From Clonostachys chloroleuca (Eukaryota; Ascomycota; Sordariomycetes; Hypocreales; Bionectriaceae), in assembly GCA_037952775.1 (NCBI GenBank), contig JBANAY010000003.1, positions 14,880,001 through 14,944,000 of the forward strand: a stretch of DNA of 64,000 nt, read 5' to 3'. This document shows, one piece after another, positions 48,726-58,347 of this stretch. Position 1 is the stretch's first letter, and each line of letters begins with the position of its first letter. A program made the position numbers and the translations under genes. The notes beneath the pieces were generated by a model. The model was given only the letters and a program-made list of their open reading frames with translations. It was not told the origin of the DNA and searched no databases.

Positions 48726-49356
48726 ATACCCGCCTTGCAGTCTTGCCGATCTCCTGAGAAGCCAGAGCGGTGGAACGGCTATTCCGCTGATGGGAGACCG
48801 TTTCGCGCTTGCGTATTATCTTGGTTCTGCTTTCGGGCTTTTTCAATCAACCGGTTGGCTGCACAAAGGCTTTCAGAGCAAGAGCATCCTATTCTTTATA
48901 GGTGAGGTACCGGATGGAGTACTCAGCGTGCTCGATCCTTTCATCACAGGATTCCAACATGCCAGACCGGACAACGAAAGCTCTCTATCTCACGGACCTC
49001 TGGAGGACAAAGCAAATGAGTACTACTACCACCTAGACGCTCATCAAGGATTCACCAAAGCGCGCGACCTCTATAGACTCCTCTACGAGATCGCTCGCTG
49101 GAACCTAGTTCCGGACACATTCAGGCCCGAGAAAATGAAGCAGCTAGTCAGTCGCGCAGCGTGAAGAGACCACTTGGTCGCAAAGGCTCTCCAAGAGTTG
49201 GGATGGAGGGCGGGCGCCTGCTATCGAAAGGCTGTTGGCGCTCTTCTTCAGGGAGGTGTTCTTCCCGAAGAAGACGAAGGCGGAGATGACGGTGATTATC
49301 TTGCGCAGCAGTATTATGACAAAATTATACGGCCTTTAAGCATGTGTTGCGCTTAG
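48700..49356 (+). pseudogene. Fragment of a fungal kinase-like / HeLo-associated C-terminal domain protein
   Basis: From about 48730 the plus strand reads CSLADLLRSQSGGTAIPL, DRFALAYYLGSAFGLFQSTG, WLHKGFQSKSILFF and then DLYRLLYEIARWNLVP. That pattern is found in the C-terminal kinase-like domain of fungal prion-inhibition/HeLo-type proteins (DUF7580-like); I assign this from memory of the pattern only. A TGA at 49162-49164 lies in frame and fits CGA-to-TGA. The same frame then continues (LVAKALQELGWRAGACYRKAV) to a stop at 49356. No 5' half exists, because the sequence upstream is the inverted ankyrin fragment. Confidence 0.55.
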
Positions 49357-49513
49357 TAAAAATGATTTCTTCCCATCAGAAGTTCCAGGATCAATAGTAG
49401 CACTACGCAGCTGAGCAATATGGACATTCAAAAAGCACACATGCAACCAAAGCTGAGGTGACCTTCATTTCATATTTCTTCTCTGGGCGCGATTCTCAAT
49501 TTCTTTCTTGTGA

Positions 49514-49858
49514 TTGAAACAGCGATCGCGGGAAACGTTAAACAAAGCAAAATATCAAATTAAATCAAATCAGATCGCACAGATGTGGCTGATCACCGAT
49601 ATCTCTTCTACGCAAATCGTCCCTGGATACCTCCATGCGAAATTTCCACCTTCGAGAATCGATTCCTGCTTGCTCCTCCAATCTGAGCATGACCATTCGA
49701 ACTGCATGCGGTGTGAGGGTAAAGAGACCGTACAGCGGCTGAGGGCAAAATTGCCTGCAGAGCCCTCCAAGTGGCTGTCAGAAAAGCAGCGACTGCAAAG
49801 TCACCTGGACAAAATTATTACGGCAGTTAGTCATATCATACTGGGTCCTATTGCATAA
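49514..49858 (+). pseudogene. Short frame, possible remnant of a nucleoside-phosphorylase-domain protein
   Basis: A 114-codon frame containing HDHSNCMRCEGKETVQRLRA and ending SHIILGPIA. In fungal PNP/UDP-domain proteins, which are often fused to ankyrin repeats, a C-x2-C segment is followed by an IHYGxIAS motif. The resemblance is weak but would fit the ankyrin fragment nearby. It could equally be a chance frame. Confidence 0.25.
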
Positions 49859-50863
49859 TAATTACTCGATAGTTTACTATTATTATTATTAACTATCAAC
49901 TATCAATATTGTGGCTTGCATTAGAGAGCTAGGATAGAAACACCTTTGCAGCCCCTATTATTCTCGCACCCACTTGCCCTCTTCTGGCGGGAGTTCTGAT
50001 CAATCAATATGACGCCATTTCATCATATTGACGGGGAAGAAAGCAACGCTGTGAACTAAGGCATGGTCTGGAACAACAACAAAAACACCGATGGGCGCCA
50101 CCAAATTGTGCTTGGAGTGCAGATCCATTACGCCGTAATTCCGTAATGGGATTAGACACATTCATTGGCCTTTGCTGAAAGAAATTATTAGTGTAGCTGT
50201 TGGGAGATCGTCAATGCAAGATGATATGTAGCTGGAACTAAATATTCGCTTGGCACGCAACTACTGTGCAAACAAGGAATAGGATGGAAGTGGAAAATGA
50301 TATGTCGATTTTCCCAAGCACTCTTCTCACACCTTTCCTCTTTGCTCTTCCAGTGGCTTTCCCTTTCTGTTTGTTCCGTTTGCCTTTCTTTTTCCGAGCC
50401 AAGACAATTGGTGATAAGGACCAACCAGGTGATTCGTAAACTTGCGCATTCGTAAGCCCTAATGAAACTGGGAAAGGTCTCGGCGTCAAAGAACGGTGCG
50501 GCTGAGGGAGGGCATCGACGGTTGCTTTTCCAGTCGGCCGACCTAGTTCTTCATCATGGAAAGTGTCAAAGATATAAGGCCGCACACCGAGACAGAATTC
50601 TCTCTCCTGGACCACGTCACTGACAGCTTTCTGCATCGATAAACCTGGTCCCTGGAGTCCGGCCCTCACGACTCATCCAGCTACCAGGTCAGACCCCATG
50701 CGAGGGTCCGGGCACGCGGGGTGTTTACATTATTTACCCGGATCGAATGAGCATGTCCGCTGACTAGGCACGTCATCCCCTTCCCCAGCGAATCCTGTCT
50801 GTCCCGCACAACCCACATCCGATTTCACCAGATTCGGTAGCACTGATACAGGGGTGCGTAGAT

Positions 50864-50891
50864 CGATCCTCGATCCTCGATCCTCGATCCA
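50864..50891. repeat. Microsatellite (cgatcct)n
   Basis: About four units of a 7-bp repeat, imperfect at the ends, about 85 bp upstream of the regulator start codon at 50975. Confidence 0.8.
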
Positions 50892-50974
50892 GCCGAATCC
50901 TTAATCTTTAGAAGGCTATATGCTCCGAAAAGGAACACCATTCCCCCGAATGCGAACTTTTCTACGATTGCAAG

Positions 50975-52771
50975 ATGCACAGCTCTGACCACCCTAATCA
51001 GGGCGCTCTTACTCAAGGCATTCCTATTCAAAGCGCTCCCCCGAGGCCGCGTACATTCGCAACGGGATCTGCAGTATTGCCCGTTGGGGTCAGCAGACAA
51101 TATGCTATTCCTCCTCGTGTATGTCAAAAACATCCCCATGTATTACACTCCCAACTCTCTTCAAATGAATCTGACGGTCGTATATTTTAGCTAGCTCGAG
51201 GTCCGAGACCCGATAGGCCGGCCACCCAAAGCAGATTTAGCAGAGCATATCATGAAGCAGTGGCGCAGAAACGAAGGTCGGGATCGGTTTGTGTCATGTG
51301 CAACATCAAGAAGTCAAGAGTGGGCATCTGGCATACATTTGCTAATTCTCGTCGTTTGATTCCTTTTCAGAGCAATAACTAACGCCGCCATTCCGAGCTA
51401 CAGTGCACAATTGATCCGAATGCACCTGATGGGCCGTGTACAAGGTGCGCCTTATACAGCTCTCCATGCGTCCGCAACCGCATCGAGAACTCCGCCCTGT
51501 ACAGGAACCAAGATGCCCCGTTCGGCTTGTTCAGCAGGCGATGGCATTCAATGGACCTGATAGACATCCCAAATTGGGCCAGCGACAACTCAAGGACCAT
51601 CAACTTGAGCGTCAGGTATCTCAATGCGCCCTACGAGCTCAAGGTGAGGGAGTTCGTCCCTCTCCCAGGCGACATGCTTGAAGAGCAATGGACAAAAAAT
51701 GGTCAGGTTGTATACTATCCCCTTCCGGCTTATGGCATTGCTGCCATGGAGGAGGCAGCCATTTCTATCGGTAATATGATAGAGAGAGAGGCCTCTAATT
51801 TTGTCGCCGCGACCTTGAATGAGCGCGGCTCGAACCAGTTTGTTTGGGACACGTACCTAGCTGCTTTCCGGCGGGCGGGAAATGCACCGGTAAGAGACGC
51901 CATGTTATGGTTCCTATGAACTGTCCTGAACATCTTCGTTCCGTGTTAATAGGTGTAGCTAACAGTTTCGAAGACAGGAGAAGAAAAATCACTTCTCAAT
52001 GATACTTTTCGGCTATGGGTGCTCTGTCGTATCAATTGCAATTCTGAGCATATTGTCGGTGAAGATAAACTTGACACACCGACTGTCGTTGATCCAGATA
52101 GTCCGTATTATGGCAGCGTCCCCGCGTCTCCTGTCCTAAATGCTCAGCTTGAATGCATCCATTATACGAAGTTTCTTCGGCCTTTGAGCGACAGAGTTCT
52201 CCGGCGGCTGAGATCCTTGATGGAGAGCAAAAAACACCGAGAATACTGGTTCACCATCTATCTAACGCTTTTCCTACTCCTCCACAGCTGCTCCATGACG
52301 ACTAGGAGAGATAAGGAGTATGCATCTCAGATCAGTCTATCGGTGCGTCCTATGGCATTTTCCTGAGCTTCGTAAACGTACTCGCACTAATCATTCATCA
52401 GGCCACTTTCTGCAATCCCAACGGCATCAACGAGCATAATTTCGGCTCCAGGACGCTACTGGCTCAATTCCACATGGCCTTGAAAGGAAGCCTCCCATTC
52501 CAGTTAGCATTGCGGGGGGGTCACCAGGCTGAGCAACTCTCAAGTTGGTTGACACCAAGCGAGATAGATTTTGTACGTTTGTCAGCGATCCAAGCAGCTG
52601 CCCTCAGTGAGTTTTCCGTCAATCGCCGGCTTGTTGATGACGAAGAATAACATTTCTGGTTTTGAAGAACCGCATTGGGATCGAATCCGTGCCACTGGGG
52701 AGTGGGGGGAAGATGATTTCTGGATATCTCAGCTCTTTGACGATGTTTGGTGCCCCGGGCCGTTGCATTGA
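50975..52771 (+). CDS. Zn(II)2Cys6 transcription factor, six exons, intact
   Basis: Exons 1-3 are well defined (50975-51118, 51191-51319, 51404-51889). The third starts inside the zinc cluster: CVMCNIKKSR joins CTIDPNAPDGPCTRCALYSS, giving C-x2-C-x6-C-x10-C-x2-C-x6-C. The next exon begins near 51957 (LTVSKTGEEKS) and carries the helical block HREYWFTIYLTLFLLLHSCS. A donor gtgcgt after ISLS is followed by ATFCNPNGINEHNFG. A consensus gtgagt donor near 52607 leads to a last exon ending DDFWISQLFDDVWCPGPLH at 52771. All junctions keep frame. An alternative without the last intron would end at 52650. It is a nuclear regulator and a candidate pathway regulator for the genes to its right. Confidence 0.8.
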
Positions 52772-53115
52772 GGGAGCCCGGATGGGGCGAGAATGCAATT
52801 GACTGGAACATACTTGAATATGTTTAGGGGGTGAATTTATAGTATCTTTCATTTCAATGCAAAGACAACATCGAATATAGTTCAGAAACTCAGCTCAAAA
52901 TATCCAGTCCCGCATTTCAAGAAGCCTAACTTGATACGGAAATGGTTGTCTTGACGTCAGATTCGAGCTCTCCGTATCTCCGAATTTAACCCGCCTGTAA
53001 CTGGATCTGCGGATTTCAACTGGGAGAGACACCCGGAAAAAAGCCACGTTACATGCGCTTCCGCAACTACCGACAATTTTGAGATCTCAACCTCACGCAC
53101 GCCGCACTTCTCCTC
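52772..53115. other. Intergenic region
   Basis: About 340 bp between the regulator and the F-box gene. No feature is recognised. Confidence 0.5.
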
Positions 53116-54606
53116 ATGGCTCCGGCATCCCCGGTCTTGGCCAGTCTTCCTGTCGAGCTCTGGCGCCATGTCCTGCAGAACCTCGTGTTGCACCGGCTGG
53201 CGCCAGACCAGGCCCAGCCTGACCCCGGCTTCCTCGCCAATCGGAATGCCCTGCGCGAGCTCTGTCTGACCTCGCGAATGCTATCGGCTATGGCCCGACC
53301 GCTTCTCTACGAGACTATCGTTCTATATCCCACTGTAGTGTTGCCTTTTCGGCATGTCTATGATAAGGCCGTGGATCCTCTCGTGCGTTTGACCTTGACC
53401 CTGGCCGAAAACAGGAGCTTGCGACCATGGATAAAAACCCTGGCTGTGTTGATACCACTATCAAACACGGACGATGTATGTGGCGTAATGAAGAGGCGTA
53501 TCCACGAGTTCTGGCCTGAATTCTGCAACTATATAGAGCAGCCAGGTGTCGATGAGAGGGATATTCTTTCCGCCGTGAGCTTGATCACGGATCCTGGCGA
53601 AGAGCCAGTGCCAAGAATAGTGGCTGCGCTGCTCGCCATGGCCCCCAATCTAGAAAGCTTGCTCTTGCTGGATCTCCTCGGCCCGGGGACCGAGGTGTTT
53701 GACGAGGCGGTTCTCAACCTAGTCGACTCCCAAAGCACCAAGGACGGGTTTCTTTCGGAGCTGAAGACGCTCCAAGTCCAGGCCGCATTCGGCAGGAATC
53801 GATATGCGCCGTCGGCCAACTATTGGGATACTGCCCTTGAAGGTGGTTTTTCAACCTGTCTAATAAACCTTCCTCGTCTCGGTCGCATGGATGTGACTTG
53901 CAACTACATAGACAATATCAACGTGGATGTACAAATCCGCAATGGCCCCATCCATCTGAACGAGCTAAATCTGATCGTCACTGGTGGTGTTGCGCCGCTT
54001 GGGTCTCTCATTGGATTGGCAAGCAATCTGTCCTCGCTGTCCATTGACTTCCGGGCTCCTGAGCCTCTGTACTCAATTACCGGTGCACTCCCTGAGGCCG
54101 ACCTCAACCCCATCCTCCTCGAAAGGGCTAGAACTCTAGAACGCCTAGTTCTGAGGACCACTACGTGCCCTCATAAGCACATCTCAGAGCAACTTGGTCC
54201 ACTAGAGAAACTCATATGCCTCCCTAGCCTTCGTCGGCTCACCCACCTCTGCATAGAGCCTTATTTGTTTTTGGACTGGCTCAACGTCAACACCTGGCCG
54301 AGGTTTCTCAGAACACTGCCCCCAAATATCGTCTACCTGAAGCTTCTGTTTGTCCCAGAACGCGGGGAGGACCTGGCACGCATATGGGCTCGCAGCGGGA
54401 TGGGCGCTGCGCTCCGAGCCCCAGCCCACAAATGGCGAGCCAAGGTTCCGCATCTCCGGCACATACACCTTGAGCCGCTGCCGTTTTCGCAGCACGCGGT
54501 CGAAGAAATCAAGCAGGACTTGCAATTAGCTGGCATCGCACTTACGTGGCGCGATCTCGAGGCAGTGGAGCTGAGTCTTGACCTGGCGAGTCTAAGGATT
54601 CATTGA
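53116..54606 (+). CDS. F-box protein
   Basis: A single-exon protein of 496 residues. An F-box-like motif lies at the N-terminus (LASLPVELWRHVLQNLVLH, about residues 8-26), followed by LRELCLTSRMLSAMARPLLY. This is the usual fungal pattern for substrate-recruiting subunits of SCF ubiquitin ligases. The rest is Leu-rich (LESLLLLDLLGPG, LGRMDVTCNYIDNINV, LERLVLRTT, LRRLTHLCIEPYLF), suggesting a degenerate leucine-rich-repeat-like array without a strict consensus. The substrate is unknown. Base composition and codon use look like those of its neighbours. No lesions are seen. Confidence 0.8.
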   Translation: MAPASPVLASLPVELWRHVLQNLVLHRLAPDQAQPDPGFLANRNALRELCLTSRMLSAMARPLLYETIVLYPTVVLPFRHVYDKAVDPLVRLTLTLAENRSLRPWIKTLAVLIPLSNTDDVCGVMKRRIHEFWPEFCNYIEQPGVDERDILSAVSLITDPGEEPVPRIVAALLAMAPNLESLLLLDLLGPGTEVFDEAVLNLVDSQSTKDGFLSELKTLQVQAAFGRNRYAPSANYWDTALEGGFSTCLINLPRLGRMDVTCNYIDNINVDVQIRNGPIHLNELNLIVTGGVAPLGSLIGLASNLSSLSIDFRAPEPLYSITGALPEADLNPILLERARTLERLVLRTTTCPHKHISEQLGPLEKLICLPSLRRLTHLCIEPYLFLDWLNVNTWPRFLRTLPPNIVYLKLLFVPERGEDLARIWARSGMGAALRAPAHKWRAKVPHLRHIHLEPLPFSQHAVEEIKQDLQLAGIALTWRDLEAVELSLDLASLRIH

Positions 54607-55328
54607 TCATCTACGTATTCGAATAGTCTCAACACGACTAGTTTTTATTGTATCCAAGGAGTGACCAAGTGTCTCGATCCCGTGAAGATTTCAACACGAA
54701 TACCACAGACATCGTTTCTTTGCCAAGTCGATCCTCAAATGTGAAGGAAGTCAAGTCTAATAGCTCGAATCTGTGTTGCCACCCTCGTCCCCAATATGCT
54801 ACCTCAAGACGTAGGCAAGAAATAGGTCATGAATTTCATATCTATTAATGGTAAGCTCCACAACGCTGGATATCGGGATATACTCATTTCCGAAAGATCG
54901 ACAAAAATGAGGGTAGGTGGGTGCGCTGAACTGCATGAATGGGGGATTGGTGTGGCTTTACATGATCATCATGTCCATTCCCGTTGGCTGTAATGTATCA
55001 CAAAGGTCTATTTGTCTCAGCTTGAGCTATTTTTTAATCTTAATATACGCTGCATCTGGTCAGTTGGGTAGTAAGGCATATGCAGGCCGACCCTTCTGGT
55101 TGTATCACCACCGTCAGCTGAGTTTGAGGTTGCATCAAGGCGCATCATGCGAAATCAGGCTTGTGAGCTATGTCATAACTGCCTTGGGCTCGCGGAAATA
55201 TCCCGTGCAACTTGGGTTTTAAAAAACAAAACCAAGTCGCCCGCTAGATCATTACTTACCAGCCTTCTTCCTCCAGACCCTCCATTCCTCAAAAGTATCA
55301 AATCGGCCTGTGCCCAGTACACCTTATC
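54607..55328. other. Intergenic region
   Basis: About 720 bp between the F-box gene and the P5C reductase gene. Only short non-descript frames are present; I see nothing else. Confidence 0.5.
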
Positions 55329-56393
55329 ATGGCTCCTACAGCTACCTCCCAAGTTCCGTCCGCCTCGTCGCAAACATCTGGTAACAGTGGCCAGCAATCG
55401 GGCCTTACCTTGGCAATCCTGGGCTGTGGTTAGTCTCTCTCCTCGGTGTTGCAGCATCTAGTATAAAATCTATCTAACAATATATCCCTAAACAAAGGCG
55501 CCATGGGGACCGCAATCCTTGGTGGAATCATCTCATCTCAAAACTCCAGTTCTAGGACACAGGAAATCGATCTACTGCCGACCCGATTCATCGGCTGTGT
55601 GCGACGCCCTGAATCAGCAGATGCCATTCGCTCGAAACTGCCACACGAAGCACTGGGTTCGACCGTGAACGTGTATGTGAATGATAATCGTGCTGCATTA
55701 CTAGAGGCAGACGTCATCTTGTTAGCTTGTCAACCACACCCCTATAAACCACTTCTTCAGGAATCGGGAATATGCACAGCTCTCAAAGGCAAGCCGATCA
55801 TCTCGGTGCTGGCAGGTGTCCCCGCTGTTGAGATCGAGCACCACCTTCGTCAGAATGCCAACAAAGAAAGCAAAGATATGTGTGATTTGGATGCTTTCTC
55901 TGTTATTCGTGCCATGCCCAACATCGCCAGCGCGGTGCAGGCCTCAAGCACCGTCCTTGAAATCTACCCACGGCCTCAATTCAAAGACATAATTGCCACA
56001 GCGCATGCCATTTTCTCGTGTGTGGGCACTGTTTTCACTGCCAAGCCTGAAAATTTTGGTGTTTGCACAACTCTGAATGGGTCAACTCCGGCATTCTTCG
56101 CAATGGTGATCGACGGCCTCGTAGATGGCGCTGTGGCATTGGGCCTGTCGCACACCGAGGCGACGCAAATGGCGGCGACCACAATGCGCGGGACGGCGGA
56201 TCTGATCATGAGCGGCAAGTCGACGCTGGATCTGCGCTACGAGGTCGCTTGCCCTGGCGGCGCGACGATCCAGGGACTTGAGGTGCTCGAGGAGGCACGA
56301 ACTCGCGCCGTCTGGATGCGAGCCATGGCCGCGGCAACGTCGGGGCAGGGCTCTCTTGTGGACGGACTCAAGTTGTCACGCAGAGAGAACTAA
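55329..56393 (+). CDS. Pyrroline-5-carboxylate reductase
   Basis: It catalyses the last step of proline synthesis, NAD(P)H-dependent reduction of pyrroline-5-carboxylate, in the cytosol. Two exons (55329-55428 and 55498-56393) give 331 residues. The intron splits the nucleotide-binding motif, which reads LAILGCGAMGTAILGG after splicing. RAMPN (about residues 195-199) and the C-terminal signature CPGGATIQGLEVLEE are present, and length and order match the family. Fungi usually have a housekeeping copy. Copies also occur in specialised-metabolite clusters that make proline-like units or reduce cyclic imines. Whether this is the main or a dedicated copy cannot be told from this window. The frame is intact. 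Confidence 0.92.
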
Positions 56394-58347
56394 GCCCATC
56401 ATGGTGTAACATATGAAGTTCTTCAATAAATGGCCTTTGACTATTGAGTTGCAAACCAATCTGCTCATCGTGATCTTGCCCATCATGTCATACATATGCA
56501 CCTACCCTAGAGCTCATCAGCGTCATGCATGCCATCCCAACTTGACACCGAGAAACAAGATGTGAACAGAATACTGGGTGGAAATATCTAAAGTTCTAAC
56601 CTTGGTCTAGGCCTGCCAATTTATCCGAGAGGCCTAGAGTTACAGCCCGAATGAAGTACATTCAGCTTTCATAATGCAGGCACATATACACCAGTTGCGA
56701 TGCTTTCTCTGATCTGATTTTGAACGAGGACTGATTAGGTAAGCATCTGCCTTGAAGCGCGTATCCTTGCTGTATTATGTAATCAAAACAACGTGTTCCA
56801 AGAGCAATGAGCGCGTCACTCCAGGTAAATCCCTTCCGTACCCGGCTTAAGTTAAGGGAGCATCGGGTTACAAGCATCCCTAGATATGTGAAAGTATTGC
56901 CATACTTTCGACAATATTCCCCACCGTGATACGCTCTCAATATTGGTGCCGGTTCGGATGGCCGATTTCATCTATCCCTGCCCTGCTAGCCAATTCACCG
57001 AGAGAACATCCCGCTGGATATACATTGCTAGATGAGACATTGCTGGGCGAGGCAACTCTTCACTAATGGTTATGTGGCATGTAGGTTTTTCAGGATGATA
57101 TCATGGTACAGTTGTACTGGATCAACTCAACGGTTGGCTCGATCAATACGCGTGTAGGATGAGACATGGCGCATTGCGGAAGAGAATCCCTCAAAAACTG
57201 GTCCTGCCTTTCCCCATAGGTTTAGAAGGTTTGACAAGCAGACTTCTGGTTCCGTCCCTCGTCGTATGGGTGGAGCAGGGACGATGGCAACGGGCAAACC
57301 ATGTACATCCGCCCTTATCATCTCCTAGAAACAAAGTACAGATGCCAAGAGTTCCGGAGTGATCGGTCCAATCCGCGGGCCGCTGCCTTCACTGTTTCCG
57401 TCAGACTGCTTTCGTCAACGGCCATGTCTCACATGCGATATCACTAGTCTCGGATAAAGATTATGCCATGAGGACACAAAATTGCCTCCCTGGCGAATTT
57501 TTGATGCAAAATTATTATCCCTCGCACGTCGAGGGCCGAAAGCACCGATCTATCCTTCAAACCAACCTAATCACCGGTTGAACACTTAGATGTCCTGGTA
57601 ACTAAAAGCTCGATAACCTTCTTGTTGTTTGCCACCATACCGGGTAAGGAATGCTGCACCGTTTCGATTTTTAGAGGTTGCAGTTTGTGCATAAACATAT
57701 CGGATGTGAACATGTACCGAAGTAAGACAGCTCGTAAGTGAGAGCCCCTCGATGATTGCAGTGTACTGTAAGTGAAACACGAATTTCTAGTTGCCGACAC
57801 GCTATTTGACGCTACGGCGAATGATTGCCATAATGAGGCACCCGGTTTGGTTAGTCAGAGATCTTCCTGGCCGAAACCGGGACGGAGAATGTGATTCAAT
57901 CTTTTGTTGGCATGCGGCTTATCTATGATAAAGCTGATAGAACTCCATCCGACGGGAGTCTCACAGTGGCCTGTCAAAAGCCTGGACTTCGTGGATCCTG
58001 ACCATCTTTAGCATGATCGGCTTCATATCATGGACTTTTTGCATCTGCACCCTTAACAACCTCTAGTGCCAGCATTCCAATCCCTTAATCACATAGCACT
58101 CCGGTGATAGAAACAGGGTCCTGCCGTATCCGGCGGGAAAGGGAGCTTAACTCCTGGCTGAAACTGAACTCAGAATATTGGCAGAGCCTAGAACCATAGG
58201 TTCCGTCTGCAGTGTCAGTCTGAAAGCAGATATGTGGCACGAGTCGAGGGCCGCACCCTTGATAGGAGGTATATATGCCGGCTGAATCTTGGTTTAGCTA
58301 TCGATGAATTTACCTTCCCTACACTTCCTTAGTACACTCAATTCACC
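56394..58347. other. Long intergenic region
   Basis: Nearly 2 kb without a convincing gene. The longest frame (56662-56940, minus, 92 codons) matches nothing I recognise. The right end is the promoter of the fusion gene. The length is unusual for this side of the window and could hold a non-coding RNA or an unrecognised small gene. Confidence 0.45.
58269..58276 (+). promoter_or_regulatory. TATA box of the AttH-prenyl synthase gene
   Basis: gtatatat, 72-79 bp upstream of the start codon at 58348. The start codon itself has a good context (caccatggct). Confidence 0.5.

Larger units (their letters stand above)
49357..50974. other. Intergenic region with weak frames
   Basis: About 1.6 kb without a convincing gene. 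The stretch 49868-49900 holds an inverted repeat (gatagtt ... aactatc around an att-rich loop). A 143-codon minus-strand frame at 50188-50669 has a very basic stretch (ARKKKGKRNKQKGK) but no family resemblance. A 7-bp microsatellite lies near 50864-50891. Confidence 0.45.

Noticed and set aside
50188..50669. 143-codon minus-strand frame with a Lys/Arg-rich stretch
   Set aside because: No domain, no homology I recognise, and no supporting neighbours; the basic run comes from a low-complexity stretch. Mentioned only under the intergenic entry.
52571..52650. Alternative 3' end of the 50975 regulator at 52650
   Set aside because: A consensus gtgagt donor near 52607 leads to a better C-terminus (DDFWISQLFDDVW), typical of such regulators. 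The shorter end stays possible but less likely.
55329..56393. P5C reductase as a definite member of a biosynthetic cluster
   Set aside because: Adjacency is the only evidence. The protein looks like the ordinary proline-pathway enzyme, so cluster membership is kept as a hypothesis.
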